Source: JAUVZF01 sp964539385 (GTDB lineage: Bacteria > Planctomycetota > Phycisphaerae > FEN-1346). From it: a stretch of 64,000 nucleotides of DNA. This document shows positions 44,676 through 54,128 of this stretch, one piece after another; the first letter of the stretch is position 1; every line of letters begins with the position of its first letter. The stretch is taken from contig CAZIJC010000005.1 in the NCBI GenBank assembly GCA_964539385.1, positions 1 through 64,000 of the forward strand, in the 5' to 3' direction. Made by a program: the position numbers and the translations under genes. The notes under the pieces were generated by a model. That model had not been told where the DNA came from, did not search any database, and saw only the letters and a list, made by a program, of their open reading frames with translations.

Positions 44676-45461
44676 TTATAACACCTTGTCTCGCCGCAGC
44701 CTGGCCACCAGCGCCGTTACTTGCTGCTGGAGAGTACCTTCCAGAATCTCCCCGCCCCTGTGACGCTCGGGGGTAAACATGTGGACGACTCTCGTGGGGG
44801 AACCGTTCAATCCGATCCTATTAACATCTGCAGCAATGTCTAGCGACGACCACACCGTGATATCGGACTTTGCCGCGGTTGTTTTCCCTCGTAATGACGG
44901 GAAGCGCGGCTCGTTAATGCGCTTGGCAACCGTGATCAGGCACGGAATCGAGAGCCTTACCTGCTCCACCCCTTCCTCGGTAATACGATCGGCAATCATG
45001 GATCCGTCAGTCACATCATGGATCTTCACAACGCAACTGACGTGTGGAATGCTCAGTCTTTCGGCCAGCTGTGGCCCGATGTGCGCTGTGTCCCCGTCCA
45101 CCGCCTGTCTTCCGCAAATAATCAGGTCGAACCGCCCGATCTTCCTGACCCCCTTGCTTAAGGCGTAGGAAGTGGCCAGCGTGTCGGCCCCGGCAAAGGC
45201 CATATCGCTGAGCAGAAATGCGTTATCGGCGCCCAGGCTGATAGCCTCGCGCAGAGCGGATTCCACCTGTCTGGGTCCCATGGATAAGACCGTTACCTTA
45301 CCCCCATACTGTTCTCTGAAACGAAGCCCTTCCTCCAGCGCGTGTAAATCAAACGGATTGATGACGCTGTCGGCGCCTTCGCGAATGAGCGTATTGGTCT
45401 GCTTGTCGATATTGACTTCAAGCGTGTCGAGCACCTGTTTGACGCAGACAATGATATCCAT
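44676..45461 (-). CDS. fixA: FixA, electron-transfer flavoprotein beta subunit
   Basis: 261 residues, typical length. It begins MDIIVCVKQVLDTLEVNID and holds the beta-subunit motif CGRQAVDGDTAHIGPQLAERL for nucleotide binding. It is first in the minus-strand order fixA-fixB-(IS)-HTH-fixC-fixX. In bifurcating systems this subunit carries the bifurcating flavin. Confidence 0.93.
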   Translation of the reverse strand: MDIIVCVKQVLDTLEVNIDKQTNTLIREGADSVINPFDLHALEEGLRFREQYGGKVTVLSMGPRQVESALREAISLGADNAFLLSDMAFAGADTLATSYALSKGVRKIGRFDLIICGRQAVDGDTAHIGPQLAERLSIPHVSCVVKIHDVTDGSMIADRITEEGVEQVRLSIPCLITVAKRINEPRFPSLRGKTTAAKSDITVWSSLDIAADVNRIGLNGSPTRVVHMFTPERHRGGEILEGTLQQQVTALVARLRRDKVL

Positions 45462-45517
45462 CTCTTATTCCCAATGAGAATATTCAACAGCTTGTGTGCA
45501 GTTCCTGCAGGTTATCG

Positions 45518-47582
45518 CTACTTTTGGGCAACGCAACGCTCTTCTGCCGCCTGCTCTGACTTCCACCACTCGCTCCATCGCACGATCAGACGCTGAAGCT
45601 GCGCCTCGCCCTTGGGAAGCGACTTGCTCATCTTTTTGCCGGTTATTTTCTCTATTGCGGCAAGAACAATCTTCCCGACAGACTCGACGGGGTCGTTCAG
45701 GTGTTCGATGAGGGCGAAGAGCGTTTGTCGATTGCGAAGGTTGCCCATTGCCTCGGCCGCCGAACGACGGACCGAATCACTCTCGTCGTTCAAGAGCGGC
45801 AGTAATACCTCGGCGAGGTCCGCCTGACCCAGCCATCCGATACACGTTGCCGCTCGTCGCCGAACGCCTTCGTCCTCATCGGAAAGCATCTCTGCAAGTA
45901 AGGGCGCGTCTTGGGGTCCGGCCAATTGGTACGACGCCCATACAGCAGCTAAGCGGACTGAAGGAGCCGGGTCCGCCAAAGCCTTCCGGACAGCCGGTAA
46001 GGCTTCTTTCATTTCCAGCGTCGTCAGTGTCTTGACACACTCCTGTCGCACTCGAGGGTCTGATTCACGTGCCAGATGCACGATCAGGGCCCTGACCGAT
46101 AACTCATGGTCGATAACGCTCATTGATTTAATTGCATCAACGCGCACGGCGCCATCCCTGTTTGTAAGGTCAGACAAAGCCCTGTTAAAGGCTATTCTTT
46201 CAGTCGCCCCGCCGGAGAAAACAGCATTGCTGACCTCCTCGTCTGACACCTCGGAAAGAGTGTGGACTTCACTCTCGACAACCGGCGCAGGAGCCTCCTG
46301 CGTTTCTTCTTGGATATCTGTCTTCTTCTGAGGTTGTTCAGTAATCTCCTCCACAAAAGCGGCCGTCTTATCTTCAACTGATGCCGCTGAAGTCTCTCTT
46401 GGCGGCGGCTGCAGTGATATGATCTGTTCTTTTATATCCGGTTGCGATCCATCAACGTCCAGCGGCAAATCTGGCTCGCGGGCTTGCAGTTCAGCGTGTT
46501 CTTGCCTTACGTGCTGCTTTAGCTCCTGTCGCATGCCAGTAAGACTAGATTTCAGGACGACCATTTGTCTTTCCCTGGCATCTTCCCAGGCCTTTGCTTT
46601 CTCAGCCTCGTTTTGCGCCTTGGCCAGATCGGCAGCCAGGGATTCCTTCTCTGTTTGTAGACTCTCAATTTGCGACGCGAGGCCATCCTGTACCTGTTTT
46701 GCCTCGTCACGGACTCTTTCCAACTCTTCCCCGGCTGTGGCAAGATCCGATTCCAACGCAGTCACCTGCTCGCGCGTCGCGGTTTCTTCCTTGGTTTTGG
46801 TCTGTTTGATCTGATCTTGCGCCTTGGCCAGATCGGCAGCCAGGGATTCCTTCTCTGTTTGTAGACTCTCANNNNNNNNNNNNNNNNNNNNNNNNNNNNN
46901 NNNNNNNNNNNNNNNNNNNNNNNNNNNNNNNNNNNNNNNNNNNNNNNNNNNNNNNNNNNNNNNNNNNNNNNGCGAGGCCATCCTGTACCTGTTTTGCCTC
47001 GTCACGGACTCTTTCCAACTCTTCCCTGGCTGTGGCAAGATCCGATTCCAACGCAGCTTTTGTCGCCCTGGAAACACCTTTACGAGTTTTCGCCGCTTTA
47101 CCTTTGCCGGCCGGGGCCGCCATCGTCTGACTCGCCGCGGTAAGTTCGGATTCCAAAGCAGCAGTCCGCGCCTTGGCGGCGGTTTCCTTGGCTTTCAACT
47201 CGTTGACCTCATGGCGAGCCTGTTCAAGCTGGGAGATAAGAGATTCCTTTTCCGTTTGCATGTTACTTGCATCGTTGTTAATCCTGGCCAGCTCACTCCG
47301 GGCGGCCTCAAGCTCGGATTCCAATGCACTCACCGCTGCGCCGGGAGAATCATCTGAAGGCTCCTCCGGGCATGTTCTCCCGGCGGGCGCTTTAACTGTC
47401 GGCTTGGTTCGTTCAGTGCTCTCCGGATCACCTCTCTCCGCAGCGCGTTGCGTTTTCGCCGCATTGTCCCCCACAATTCCGCTGATCTTCTTGCCGAGCC
47501 TGGCAGTCCTTCCCAAAAAGGCGCCGAGATGTTCGGATGCAACATCAACGATTGCCGAAACCTTGTTTGTCTCCTCTGGCAT
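45518..47582 (-). CDS. Coiled-coil/HEAT-repeat protein, cassette A (split by a scaffold gap)
   Basis: Filling the gap with the 9 bases found in the neighbouring repeat gives one frame of 1974 bp, 657 residues. It has an N-terminal helix GAFLGRTARLGKKISG, a long coiled coil with 68-residue tandem repeats (SLQTEKESLAADLAKAQ, LERVRDEAKQVQDGL), an acidic linker, then about six HEAT repeats (for example DPRVRQECVKTLTTLEM, DEGVRRRAATCIGWLGQ) and a Trp-rich end. It is paralogous to 55256-56650, including the GAFxGR head. No signal peptide. Magnetosome clusters of deep-branching phyla carry coiled-coil Mad/Man-type proteins, so a scaffold role is inferred only. Confidence 0.8.
46618..47050. repeat. 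204-bp tandem repeat in cassette-A gene
   Basis: Unit period is 204 bp (68 codons): tggccagatcgg recurs at 46621 and 46825, and a third partial unit follows the gap at 46972. The repeats encode coiled coil. The near-identity of units explains the assembly break. Confidence 0.85.
46872..46971. other. Scaffold gap 2 (100 N)
   Basis: Exactly 100 N in the 204-bp repeat. The 55 bases on each side match the earlier unit exactly, and in that unit only 9 bases (atttgcgac) separate them. Using 9 rejoins the frame; further hidden units of 204 bp cannot be excluded. Confidence 0.9.
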
Positions 47583-47688
47583 TGCCTTGCGATCCTTTCT
47601 TGTCGGGTCTGGGAGTATCCCAAACCGGCATTTTGAAAGAAAGCTTTAACTTAGGCCACCAGTCATTTTGCCGCGATGTATTTCAACC

Positions 47689-47976
47689 TTATGAGTTGGA
47701 CGATTTTGCGGCCCTCTTGGATTCGCGTGCTTTTGGCGTTGCGGTTTCCCGGTGTGTTTTTCGCTGCTCGCCTTCCCGGTGTCGTGCTTGTCTTTTCGCC
47801 GGAGCACAGACGGGTTTCTTCTTACACTTGCCCGCGACATCTTGGTCGGCCGCCATCATCGTTCTCATATGATGGGTCGCTTCCTTTCCGACCTGTACGA
47901 CAGTTGCAGCCAAAGCACCCACAGCTTGTGATACGCGCCTAACAAGTCTGCCAACTTCCTTTTCTTTGGTTTTCAT
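47689..47976 (-). CDS. Small Lys/Arg-rich basic protein, cassette A
   Basis: 95 residues. The head MKTKEKEVGRLVRRVSQAVG is an amphipathic/hydrophobic helix with GALAATVVQVG, and the tail is very basic and disordered (KCKKKPVCAPAKRQARHREG). It aligns with the basic protein at 56661: KxKEKxV, VS, GAL, and DQDVxGKxK in the same order. No family is recognised. Confidence 0.55.
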   Translation of the reverse strand: MKTKEKEVGRLVRRVSQAVGALAATVVQVGKEATHHMRTMMAADQDVAGKCKKKPVCAPAKRQARHREGEQRKTHRETATPKARESKRAAKSSNS

Positions 47977-48030
47977 TAGGCTACGCCGTTCCTTTCGAAT
48001 GTCTCAGGGACGGTAGTCGGTATTAAGAAA

Positions 48031-48372
48031 CTATCTCAAAACCGTTAGTCGGTGCAATCTGCGGAACCAGAGTAGAATGCAGGCCAGTTTGATCAGGCCC
48101 AGGTAAACCCATGACCGCTTGGCGTAGCGAACCAGAATCGCGCGGCACTTCGACAGCCAGGCCAGCGTGTGCTCGACCACCCAACGACGAGCGGGATGTG
48201 TCTTGCGCTTCTTCTCGTCCAATTTCTCTTGGCCGATCCGACGAATGTGCGGCTCGTAATCCTGCTCCAGCGTGGCCCGCCGACCCGTCGGGTTGTCGTA
48301 GGCCTTGCCCAGACACAAATGCTGCGCTGCCTCAGACCATGCCAGCCACTCGCACCCAACCTCGCAAAACAT
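48031..48372 (-). pseudogene. IS5-family transposase C-terminal fragment
   Basis: The minus frame shows RRWVVEHTLAWLSKCRAILV and then RYAKRSWVYLGLIKLACILL, the usual end of IS5-type DDE transposases, including the catalytic Glu region. The N-terminal two thirds are missing. It lies inside cassette A, between the basic gene and the YtxH-like gene. Confidence 0.8.
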
Positions 48373-48544
48373 ACGCCAGACTGCTTAGCATTCTCTAACC
48401 AACTCTTTTCTTTGGGAGGAGAGCCGGGATTATCAACTCACATATCGTACAACGCGAAATGGCCCGGAACTTTCACACAAACATCGGAGGCACCAAGGGC
48501 GCCTTCGGCGTCCTATTTGCCAACGTTCTGCCGGCGATTGTCAA

Positions 48545-48742
48545 TCAATCACTCGCCGCCGTCTGCCGCGATGATCCTGCGTCTTCGTAGCCGCGCTTAA
48601 ACGCCTCGGTTATCCCGGAGGTCACCTCGCGAGCTTTCGCGTACAGTTTGTCGATAGTATCGGGACACTTCCTGTGAAGGATTTCCACCCCCACGGCACC
48701 GAGAAACACCCCGCCTATCACGGCTCCCAAACCGTAAAACAT
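48545..48742 (-). CDS. YtxH-like one-TM glycine-rich protein (copy 1)
   Basis: 65 residues, ATG with AAGGAAGGAGA upstream. Glycine-zipper TM segment (GLGAVIGGVFLGAVGVEIL) then an amphipathic tail (HRKCPDTIDKLYAKAREVTS). The same GxxxGAxGxExLxxK pattern is in 48778-48951 and 57446-57637. YtxH-type proteins are small membrane/periplasmic proteins without a settled function. Confidence 0.65.
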   Translation of the reverse strand: MFYGLGAVIGGVFLGAVGVEILHRKCPDTIDKLYAKAREVTSGITEAFKRGYEDAGSSRQTAASD

Positions 48743-48777
48743 TCTGTCTCCTTCCTTACCTGTTTCCAGTGCAATTC

Positions 48778-48951
48778 TTACTCATCTTCCTTTTCATCGG
48801 TCGATTTGGCCAGGCCAAAACTCTGGACAAGACGCTTTGCGCGGTCCTCGATCTTCCCAATTAGTTCTGGATTCTTTGCGCGAAGGACCTCCGTCCCCGC
48901 AGCGCCCACGACGATGCCCAATATCACCAATCCAATCACAACCATTTTCAT
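48778..48951 (-). CDS. YtxH-like one-TM glycine-rich protein (copy 2)
   Basis: 57 residues from ATG 48951, preceded by AGGAGATGA. Begins MKMVVIGLVILGIVVGAAGT and continues EVLRAKNPELIGKIEDRAKR with an acidic end. It lies 35 bp upstream of copy 1, so they are likely cotranscribed tandem paralogues, and it is the first gene of cassette A. Topology: one N-terminal membrane helix with the tail on one side. Confidence 0.6.
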   Translation of the reverse strand: MKMVVIGLVILGIVVGAAGTEVLRAKNPELIGKIEDRAKRLVQSFGLAKSTDEKEDE

Positions 48952-49144
48952 TCATCTCCTTGCTGATTAGTTGCCGGCCGAAGCCACCCCAATAATCTAA
49001 TTTAGGGTGCTCCCCATTATCAAGACAAAAAAGAGACCAAAAAGAGGAGACTGTAGCACCGTTACCGGGATAGAGTGATTGGGGTCGGGTGTTCAGGTCG
49101 ATAGATGCCCCGGAGGGGTGGAGTCCTTCCGGGAGAACGTTGCG

Positions 49145-49770
49145 ATGACCGGACCTGGCCGTTATGTGCCCGACCCAACCGAGGGTATCACCCGTGTCGA
49201 AGCCCTGCCCAAGCCCAAGATCATACGCCGCAGGCGCTCCTTCAAGCGGCGCAAGTGCCCGCACTGCGGCCATTCGGCCTATCGCGACAAGGTCTTCACA
49301 CGCACACTGCATGATCTGGGCGACCTGGCGGCCAATCGGCCGCGAGACCTGGTTATCACCTACTCCCAACATTGCTGTTCCCGCTGCCGCCGGTACTTCA
49401 ACGCCGACCTCACGGACCTGGCCGACCCCCACAGCCTTTACACACGCCGCGTCGTCGCCCTGGCGGTGCGTCTGGTGGTCGAGGACGGCCTCCCGTACCG
49501 GTCCGCCTCGTGGCACCTGTGGCGCGACCACCGCGTCTTCGTCCCCTTCGCCACGGTCCAGAACTGGGTCGAGGCGGGGGGAAAAAAGGGCCGAAGAGCG
49601 TATCACCCGTGATTATCTTGGCAGCGCTCTGGCCGACTTCTCCGGCTACATCGCCGCCGACGAACTGTACGACGGGCCGTACTGCGTCCTGCCGATCGTC
49701 GACAACCGCCGCTTCAAGCGGCTCCTGTACGAGGTCCTCTCAGCTTGTCCCTATGCGCTGGACAGATTCC
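49145..49770 (+). pseudogene. Zinc-finger DDE transposase, frameshifted and truncated
   Basis: From ATG 49145 the frame gives an N-terminal zinc finger (CPHCGHSAYRDK, CCSRCRRYFNAD) and a helical DNA-binding region. At the run of six G and six A near 49580 it enters a dead frame (stop at 49612), while the frame one base ahead continues ITRDYLGSALADFSGYIAAD with the first catalytic Asp, up to LLYEVLSACP. It then ends at the structured repeat (49745). The break could be programmed, but the truncation shows it is dead anyway. Confidence 0.7.
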
Positions 49771-49872
49771 GGCCTGTAATAAGGTGGAACCGCCTGCATG
49801 GGCAACGTTGCCGCTGCTGTTGCGGAGGGAGCCCGGAAGGGCGACCGGAGCAACAGCAGCCATTGCGGCGAT
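49745..49872. repeat. Structured IS-end repeat, copy 2
   Basis: Same core as copies at 26524 and 60680 (cttgtccctatgcgctgg, ataaggtggaaccgcctgc, hairpin gctgctgttgc with gcaacagcagc). Here it abuts an unrelated transposase, so it has been cut from its own integrase. Confidence 0.75.
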
Positions 49873-50021
49873 GTGTTCAAAGTCAGCGACTTTGGCACAG
49901 GGGGGGTTGAGAAGTTAAGTCACGGGTGGGCGGCCGTGAGGCGAGCGTAGCGAGCCGATCGGCCGGCCACCGAACGCGGTTCTGGACGCCTGCCGTCGGG
50001 GCAGGTATTAAGGAGCCGATT

Positions 50022-50348
50022 ATGGCCAAGAACATCGTCAAAGAGATCCGTAAAGCCACCCGTCGTCAGTTCTCCGCCGAGGAGAAGATCCGCATCGTCC
50101 TGGAAGGCCTGCGGGGCGAGATCCCCATCACCGAGCTGTCGCGCCGCCAGGGCCTCGCTCCGACGGTCTACTACCGTTGGAGCAAGCAGTTCCTGGAGGC
50201 CGGCAAGAACGGCCTGACGCGGGCCACCCAGCGGGACGCCACCAGCGACGAGGTCCACCGGCTGAAGGAAGAGAACAGCTCGTTCAAGCAGGCCCTGGCG
50301 GAGGCGGTTCTGGACGTCCAACGCTACAAAAAAAGCCTCGGCATCTGA
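50022..50348 (+). CDS. IS3-family OrfA (HTH_Tnp_1)
   Basis: 108 residues, ATG 50022 with AAGGAG. Helix-turn-helix (RRQFSAEEKIRIVLEGLRGE, ITELSRRQGLAPTVYYRW) and leucine-zipper tail (EVHRLKEENSSFKQALAEAV), as in IS3 OrfA. It appears complete, but its partner OrfB is cut after 37 codons, so the element is dead. Confidence 0.85.
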   Translation: MAKNIVKEIRKATRRQFSAEEKIRIVLEGLRGEIPITELSRRQGLAPTVYYRWSKQFLEAGKNGLTRATQRDATSDEVHRLKEENSSFKQALAEAVLDVQRYKKSLGI

Positions 50349-50365
50349 GGCGGAGGTATGTCCGC

Positions 50366-50479
50366 ATGAGCGCCGAGGAGAAGCGGGAGGTCCTTCGCCT
50401 GATCGAGTGTTCGCCGGTGCCGACGACGCAGGCCCTGGCCCGCCTGGACCTGCCGGCCTCGACCTACTATCGTGTGTAA
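50366..50479 (+). pseudogene. IS3-family OrfB, 5' remnant
   Basis: Starts MSAEEKREVLRLIECSPVPT and reaches LDLPASTYYR, the standard OrfB N-terminus, then meets a stop at the junction with unrelated DNA. The whole catalytic domain is missing. Confidence 0.75.
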
Positions 50480-50628
50480 AGGGCGGAGTAAAACCGTGGC
50501 GCGGGGCGGAGCAATGATCCGGCCGCCTCTGTCGCTGATTCCATCTTCTCCCCGTCCTGTCCCAGGCAGACGCCCCCCGCCCCCAGAACCACTATGCACG
50601 CAATCGCAAGTCGCTGCCTCAACAGCAT
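50480..50628 (-). pseudogene. Truncated exported protein (N-terminus only)
   Basis: ATG 50628 opens a plausible signal peptide (MLLRQRLAIACIVVLGAGGV, then CLGQDGEK) and a few mature residues before the frame runs into IS3 OrfB sequence. It looks like a gene cut by the IS insertion. The family cannot be told from the remnant. Confidence 0.4.
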
Positions 50629-50715
50629 ATAAGTATTCCTATCCTTCCCTACGTTTCGAGGTTCTTGATATTCGTACGGTAGCTGCTGATCGACCATCTG
50701 TCCGATTGACCGCTG

Positions 50716-52428
50716 CTATAGGATGAGGTTCAACAATCCTCCCACCACGAAGCTGGATATGGCCATAATGGCGGCGGATTTAAGCATGTCCACACCTCCC
50801 AGCTCCTTGATAAGCACTGTGAATGTGGCAATGCACGGGAAATACATTGCCAACACAACCGATGCTATTACCAGTTGTTTGATCGTCAAGCCCAGTGGAA
50901 TAAGCATTCCCACAGCCACATCTTTACGCAAGAACCCGACGATTAACGCACCAACTGCTTCTTTTGGCAGACCGAGAACCCGCGTGACGACCGGGGCGGC
51001 GATCTCGCCGACAAACTGGATTATTCCGAACGCGTAGAGCAGATTGACAATAAGCACTCCAAGCAACACAAATGGAACCGCCTCTTTAAGGAACCACCTT
51101 ATTCTCATCCATATCTTCTTTATCACACCCCTCATATATGGGATTCTGTAAGGGGGTATCTCCAGGAATATCTCCGGCGACTCGCCCTTGACGGTTTTAT
51201 TGAATATAACCCCGAGCAACACCCAGACCGCAAACAGCGTCCCGTAGATAATCCCAATGTATCTGAGCCCATGCTCTCCTACCAGTCCTATTACCATTGC
51301 CTGTAGTGCGGCACAAGGCACGGCGATGGACAATAAGGTTGCGGAAATGAATTTCTCTCTTCGGGTTTCAAGAATCCTGGTCGATAATGCGCCGGGAACA
51401 TTACATCCAAGCCCAAGCAACATAGGCACTATTGCAACACCGTGCAAGCCCAGTCTGTGCATTAACGTATCTACCATAACAGCCAGCCTGGGTATAAAGC
51501 CCAAATCCTCTAAAAACGACAGAACCACATAAAAGGCGAACACATACGGCAGAACCGCACCCATTGGAACAAAAAGCCCTGTGGTCAACAAACCGAAAGA
51601 CTGCCCGAAATCTATTTCGCCATCTATAAGCTGGCCTATAACCAGGTTGTGAAGAAACCCGTCGCCGCCCATAATCGCTGACAGTTTCATCATTACGGGC
51701 AGCCACAAGTTCTCGAAGACGGGCTCGCAGACATAACCGATCAGCCCTTCGCCGATGAAGCGTATAATGTTAAAGGCCAGAAACATCACTACGACAGCCA
51801 TAGGAATACCAGTTAGCGGTCGAACTGACGCGTCTCCAAGCCTTTCCAACCAGGTATGGTGGCGGTGGGTTATGTTTTGCACTTTATCCACAATGTTGCC
51901 GACTTCATGCCACCTCTCTGTATCTTCATACTCGTACGTGGAAGGCTTCGCGTCCTTGATTCTTTCCACGAGCCGGTTGATCCCTTCGCCTGTCATGGCA
52001 CAGATGGGGACACAGGGCACCCCGAGAATCTCCTCCAACTTCCTATCGTCAATCGATATGCCCTTGTGCTTCGTCTCATCCCAGAAATTCAGCGCCACAA
52101 CGATAGGAACTTGGCGTTTAAGCAATTGGAGCGTCAGATTGAGGCTGCGTTCGAGGTTTGTGGACTCCACAACATTAATGACTACATCTCCGTGCTTATG
52201 CTCGTTGAGCATTTCGACTGCAATTTCTTCTGCTTTACAGGTTGGGTCCAGAGTGTATGTTCCGGGAACATCGACAAGTTCTGCACGTTCATCGCCGATC
52301 TTTATGCTGCCCTTTGTAAATTCAACCGTGGTGCCCGCGTAATTGGAGGCAATAACATTTACACCAGTGACTCGGTTAAAAACAACACTCTTGCCGACGT
52401 TAGGGTTTCCCATAAGAAGCATCTTCAT
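50716..52428 (-). CDS. feoB: Ferrous iron transporter FeoB
   Basis: 570 residues, shorter than the common 700-770. G-domain motifs: GNPNVGKS at 7-14, DVPGTY near 53-58, NFWD for guanine and CAMTGEG. After the helical spacer come the membrane gates with GLGCNVPGALSTR (core Cys motif) and the second Gate region FLRKDVAVGMLIPLG. It brings Fe2+ into the cytoplasm. FeoB copies are a known companion of magnetosome clusters. It overlaps feoA by four bases. C-terminal length is reduced in loops rather than by truncation. Confidence 0.92.
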   Translation of the reverse strand: MKMLLMGNPNVGKSVVFNRVTGVNVIASNYAGTTVEFTKGSIKIGDERAELVDVPGTYTLDPTCKAEEIAVEMLNEHKHGDVVINVVESTNLERSLNLTLQLLKRQVPIVVALNFWDETKHKGISIDDRKLEEILGVPCVPICAMTGEGINRLVERIKDAKPSTYEYEDTERWHEVGNIVDKVQNITHRHHTWLERLGDASVRPLTGIPMAVVVMFLAFNIIRFIGEGLIGYVCEPVFENLWLPVMMKLSAIMGGDGFLHNLVIGQLIDGEIDFGQSFGLLTTGLFVPMGAVLPYVFAFYVVLSFLEDLGFIPRLAVMVDTLMHRLGLHGVAIVPMLLGLGCNVPGALSTRILETRREKFISATLLSIAVPCAALQAMVIGLVGEHGLRYIGIIYGTLFAVWVLLGVIFNKTVKGESPEIFLEIPPYRIPYMRGVIKKIWMRIRWFLKEAVPFVLLGVLIVNLLYAFGIIQFVGEIAAPVVTRVLGLPKEAVGALIVGFLRKDVAVGMLIPLGLTIKQLVIASVVLAMYFPCIATFTVLIKELGGVDMLKSAAIMAISSFVVGGLLNLIL

Positions 52429-52718
52429 TTCCCGCGCCTCTTTTCCAAAAGCTCGACGAACACCCTGCGGGCCATTCCAAACCCCATCGCAACCTGGGTG
52501 TTATTCTGTTTCAACAGGACGGGGCCCCTCATCCATTGTCCGCTCACCTTTGTGACTTCCTTTCCTTCTCTGATCCCCAAAGCGTCAAGCTTGCGAAACA
52601 AGGCATGGCCCCCGTCGATTTTCACAATGTTCCCTGACTGGCCCGTGCGCATTTCAATCAGCGAGATCTTTTTGCCCACATACCCGTCTTCCGCAACCCC
52701 GCTGTTTCCGTTACGCAT
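52425..52718 (-). CDS. feoA: FeoA, SH3-like partner of FeoB
   Basis: 97 residues from ATG 52718, which has AAGGAGG; the frame is open to 52760. FeoA core ISLIEMRTGQSGNIVKIDGG, with KLDALGIREGKEV and GMARRVFVELLEK. It is the small cytosolic subunit that binds FeoB. The start overlaps feoB in the coupled ATGA way. Confidence 0.88.
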   Translation of the reverse strand: MRNGNSGVAEDGYVGKKISLIEMRTGQSGNIVKIDGGHALFRKLDALGIREGKEVTKVSGQWMRGPVLLKQNNTQVAMGFGMARRVFVELLEKRRGK

Positions 52719-52777
52719 CCCGTGCCTCCTTGAAGATTTAGGGCAACAAAACCCGTTCACCAGTTAACCATCATGAT

Positions 52778-53497
52778 TCATTCCATCTTCTCGACCTCAA
52801 CGTCCATCGCTTCGGCCCTACGAACGGCCAGGGTGTTGCCGCCCACTTCGATCTCAATTGGATCACCGAGCGGTGCGACGCGGACGACGGATAGCACGGA
52901 GTCGCGAGTTATCCCCAGCCCCGCCAGCCGCCTCCCGGTCGCCGCCAAACCGCCTATGCGCGCGATCTTTGCCTTCTGGCCGACCTTGATGTCCGCCAAT
53001 GTCACGTGTAATTCTTTTCGGCTGCCGCACGGGCCACCGCCGCGGATCCGTTCCCGCCGGTCACAGAAGTCATTGAACTTCTCAACCAATCTACTTGCCT
53101 CCGCATCCTGAGAGAGGAACTCGACGAAGCAACGCAGCCTCTCCGAAACGACCTCGTCGACTGCGTGCTCGATGCGGCAGGCGTTGCTGTTGGCGATGTT
53201 GTTCCCGACGGTGAGGACGTCTGTCAGAAACTTCCGCAACACTTTGTGACGAGCGGATATTCTTTCCGCCAGCTCCATCCCGCGATCAGTCAGGGTGACG
53301 TACTTGTGCGGCGTGTACTCGGCTAACTCACGTTTGGCGAGCGTTTTCAAGGCGCCGGTCACCGAAGGCATCGAAACATGCAATCGGTCGGCTATATCGC
53401 TGACCCGCGCGACCCCCTCGGCCCAGATAAGCGCCCAGATGGCCTCCAGGTAGTCTTCCTGCGAAGCGGTCAACTTTCCGTGCGTCGGCGTATTCAT
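52778..53497 (-). CDS. DtxR/MntR-family metal-dependent repressor with FeoA domain
   Basis: 239 residues. An N-terminal winged helix (TASQEDYLEAIWALIWAEGV, VSMPSVTGALKTLAKRELAE), a dimerisation/metal domain with ACRIEHAVDEVVSERL, and a C-terminal FeoA/SH3 domain (LADIKVGQKAKIARIGGLAA). Such proteins block iron or manganese uptake genes when metal is abundant. It lies 60 bp upstream of feoA on the same strand and is the obvious regulator of feoAB. Confidence 0.9.
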   Translation of the reverse strand: MNTPTHGKLTASQEDYLEAIWALIWAEGVARVSDIADRLHVSMPSVTGALKTLAKRELAEYTPHKYVTLTDRGMELAERISARHKVLRKFLTDVLTVGNNIANSNACRIEHAVDEVVSERLRCFVEFLSQDAEASRLVEKFNDFCDRRERIRGGGPCGSRKELHVTLADIKVGQKAKIARIGGLAATGRRLAGLGITRDSVLSVVRVAPLGDPIEIEVGGNTLAVRRAEAMDVEVEKME

Positions 53498-53647
53498 AGC
53501 TGATTCTCGAGTATCCTGTCCGTAGGCGCCGCCACTTTATGAAGCCTCGGCTAAGAATGTAAGGCAAGGCTAACGGCAAGTCAAGGAAGAGAACGCTGAA
53601 AACAAAAGAATTGTTAAGCTGGATCATTATGTCCGGTGGTTCGAGAG

Positions 53648-53876
53648 CTTGGCCGAGCGTTACCCGAAGGTGGCGGCGTGGCTGGAGGAGGCAGGCGAGG
53701 AGGCGTTGGCGGTGTACGCCCTGCCGGCACCGCACCGCAAGCGGATGCGTTCCACGAACATGCTGGAACGGTGGCACCAGGAGCTGAAGCGTCGGACACG
53801 GGTGGTGCGGATCTTCCCGAACGGCCCGTCGTGCCTGCGTCTGGTGACGGCGCTGTCGATGGAGACGAGCGAGGAG
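53648..53876 (+). pseudogene. IS256 transposase 3' fragment
   Basis: Almost the same as 42961-43176 (ERYPKVAAWLEE, HRKRMRSTNMLERWHQELKR), with a 12-bp insertion near 53690. Both ends are broken, and no inverted repeat is visible. Confidence 0.75.
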
Positions 53877-54128
53877 GGCTTCTTGTACTGGTACTTCAGT
53901 GGCTGGACGAACGAAGAAAGGAGTTGCTGCCGGCCCACATCAACAAGCTCAGTCGCCCCGCACCGCTCCAAGCCGGTCGGGGATGTCCGGTATTCGTATC
54001 TGGCCACCACAGCCGGCCCGCTGGTTGATCGACGCCGCAAGTGAATGCTGCACCGATCGAACAAACACACCGACGGGTTCCATGCCCACTCAGAAGACAC
54101 TCAGGCACGAATGTCCACAACCGCCCAT
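53877..54128. other. Unassigned stretch after IS256 fragment
   Basis: No convincing gene. The plus frame LQWLDERRKELLPAHINKLS looks like a short remnant of some coding sequence, perhaps another mobile element, but is cut on both sides. Confidence 0.35.

Noticed and set aside
48545..48951. MamD/Mms-type mineral-shaping proteins
   Set aside because: The glycine-zipper helix is suggestive, but the Leu-Gly repeats of Mms6/MamD are absent; YtxH-like is the safer description.
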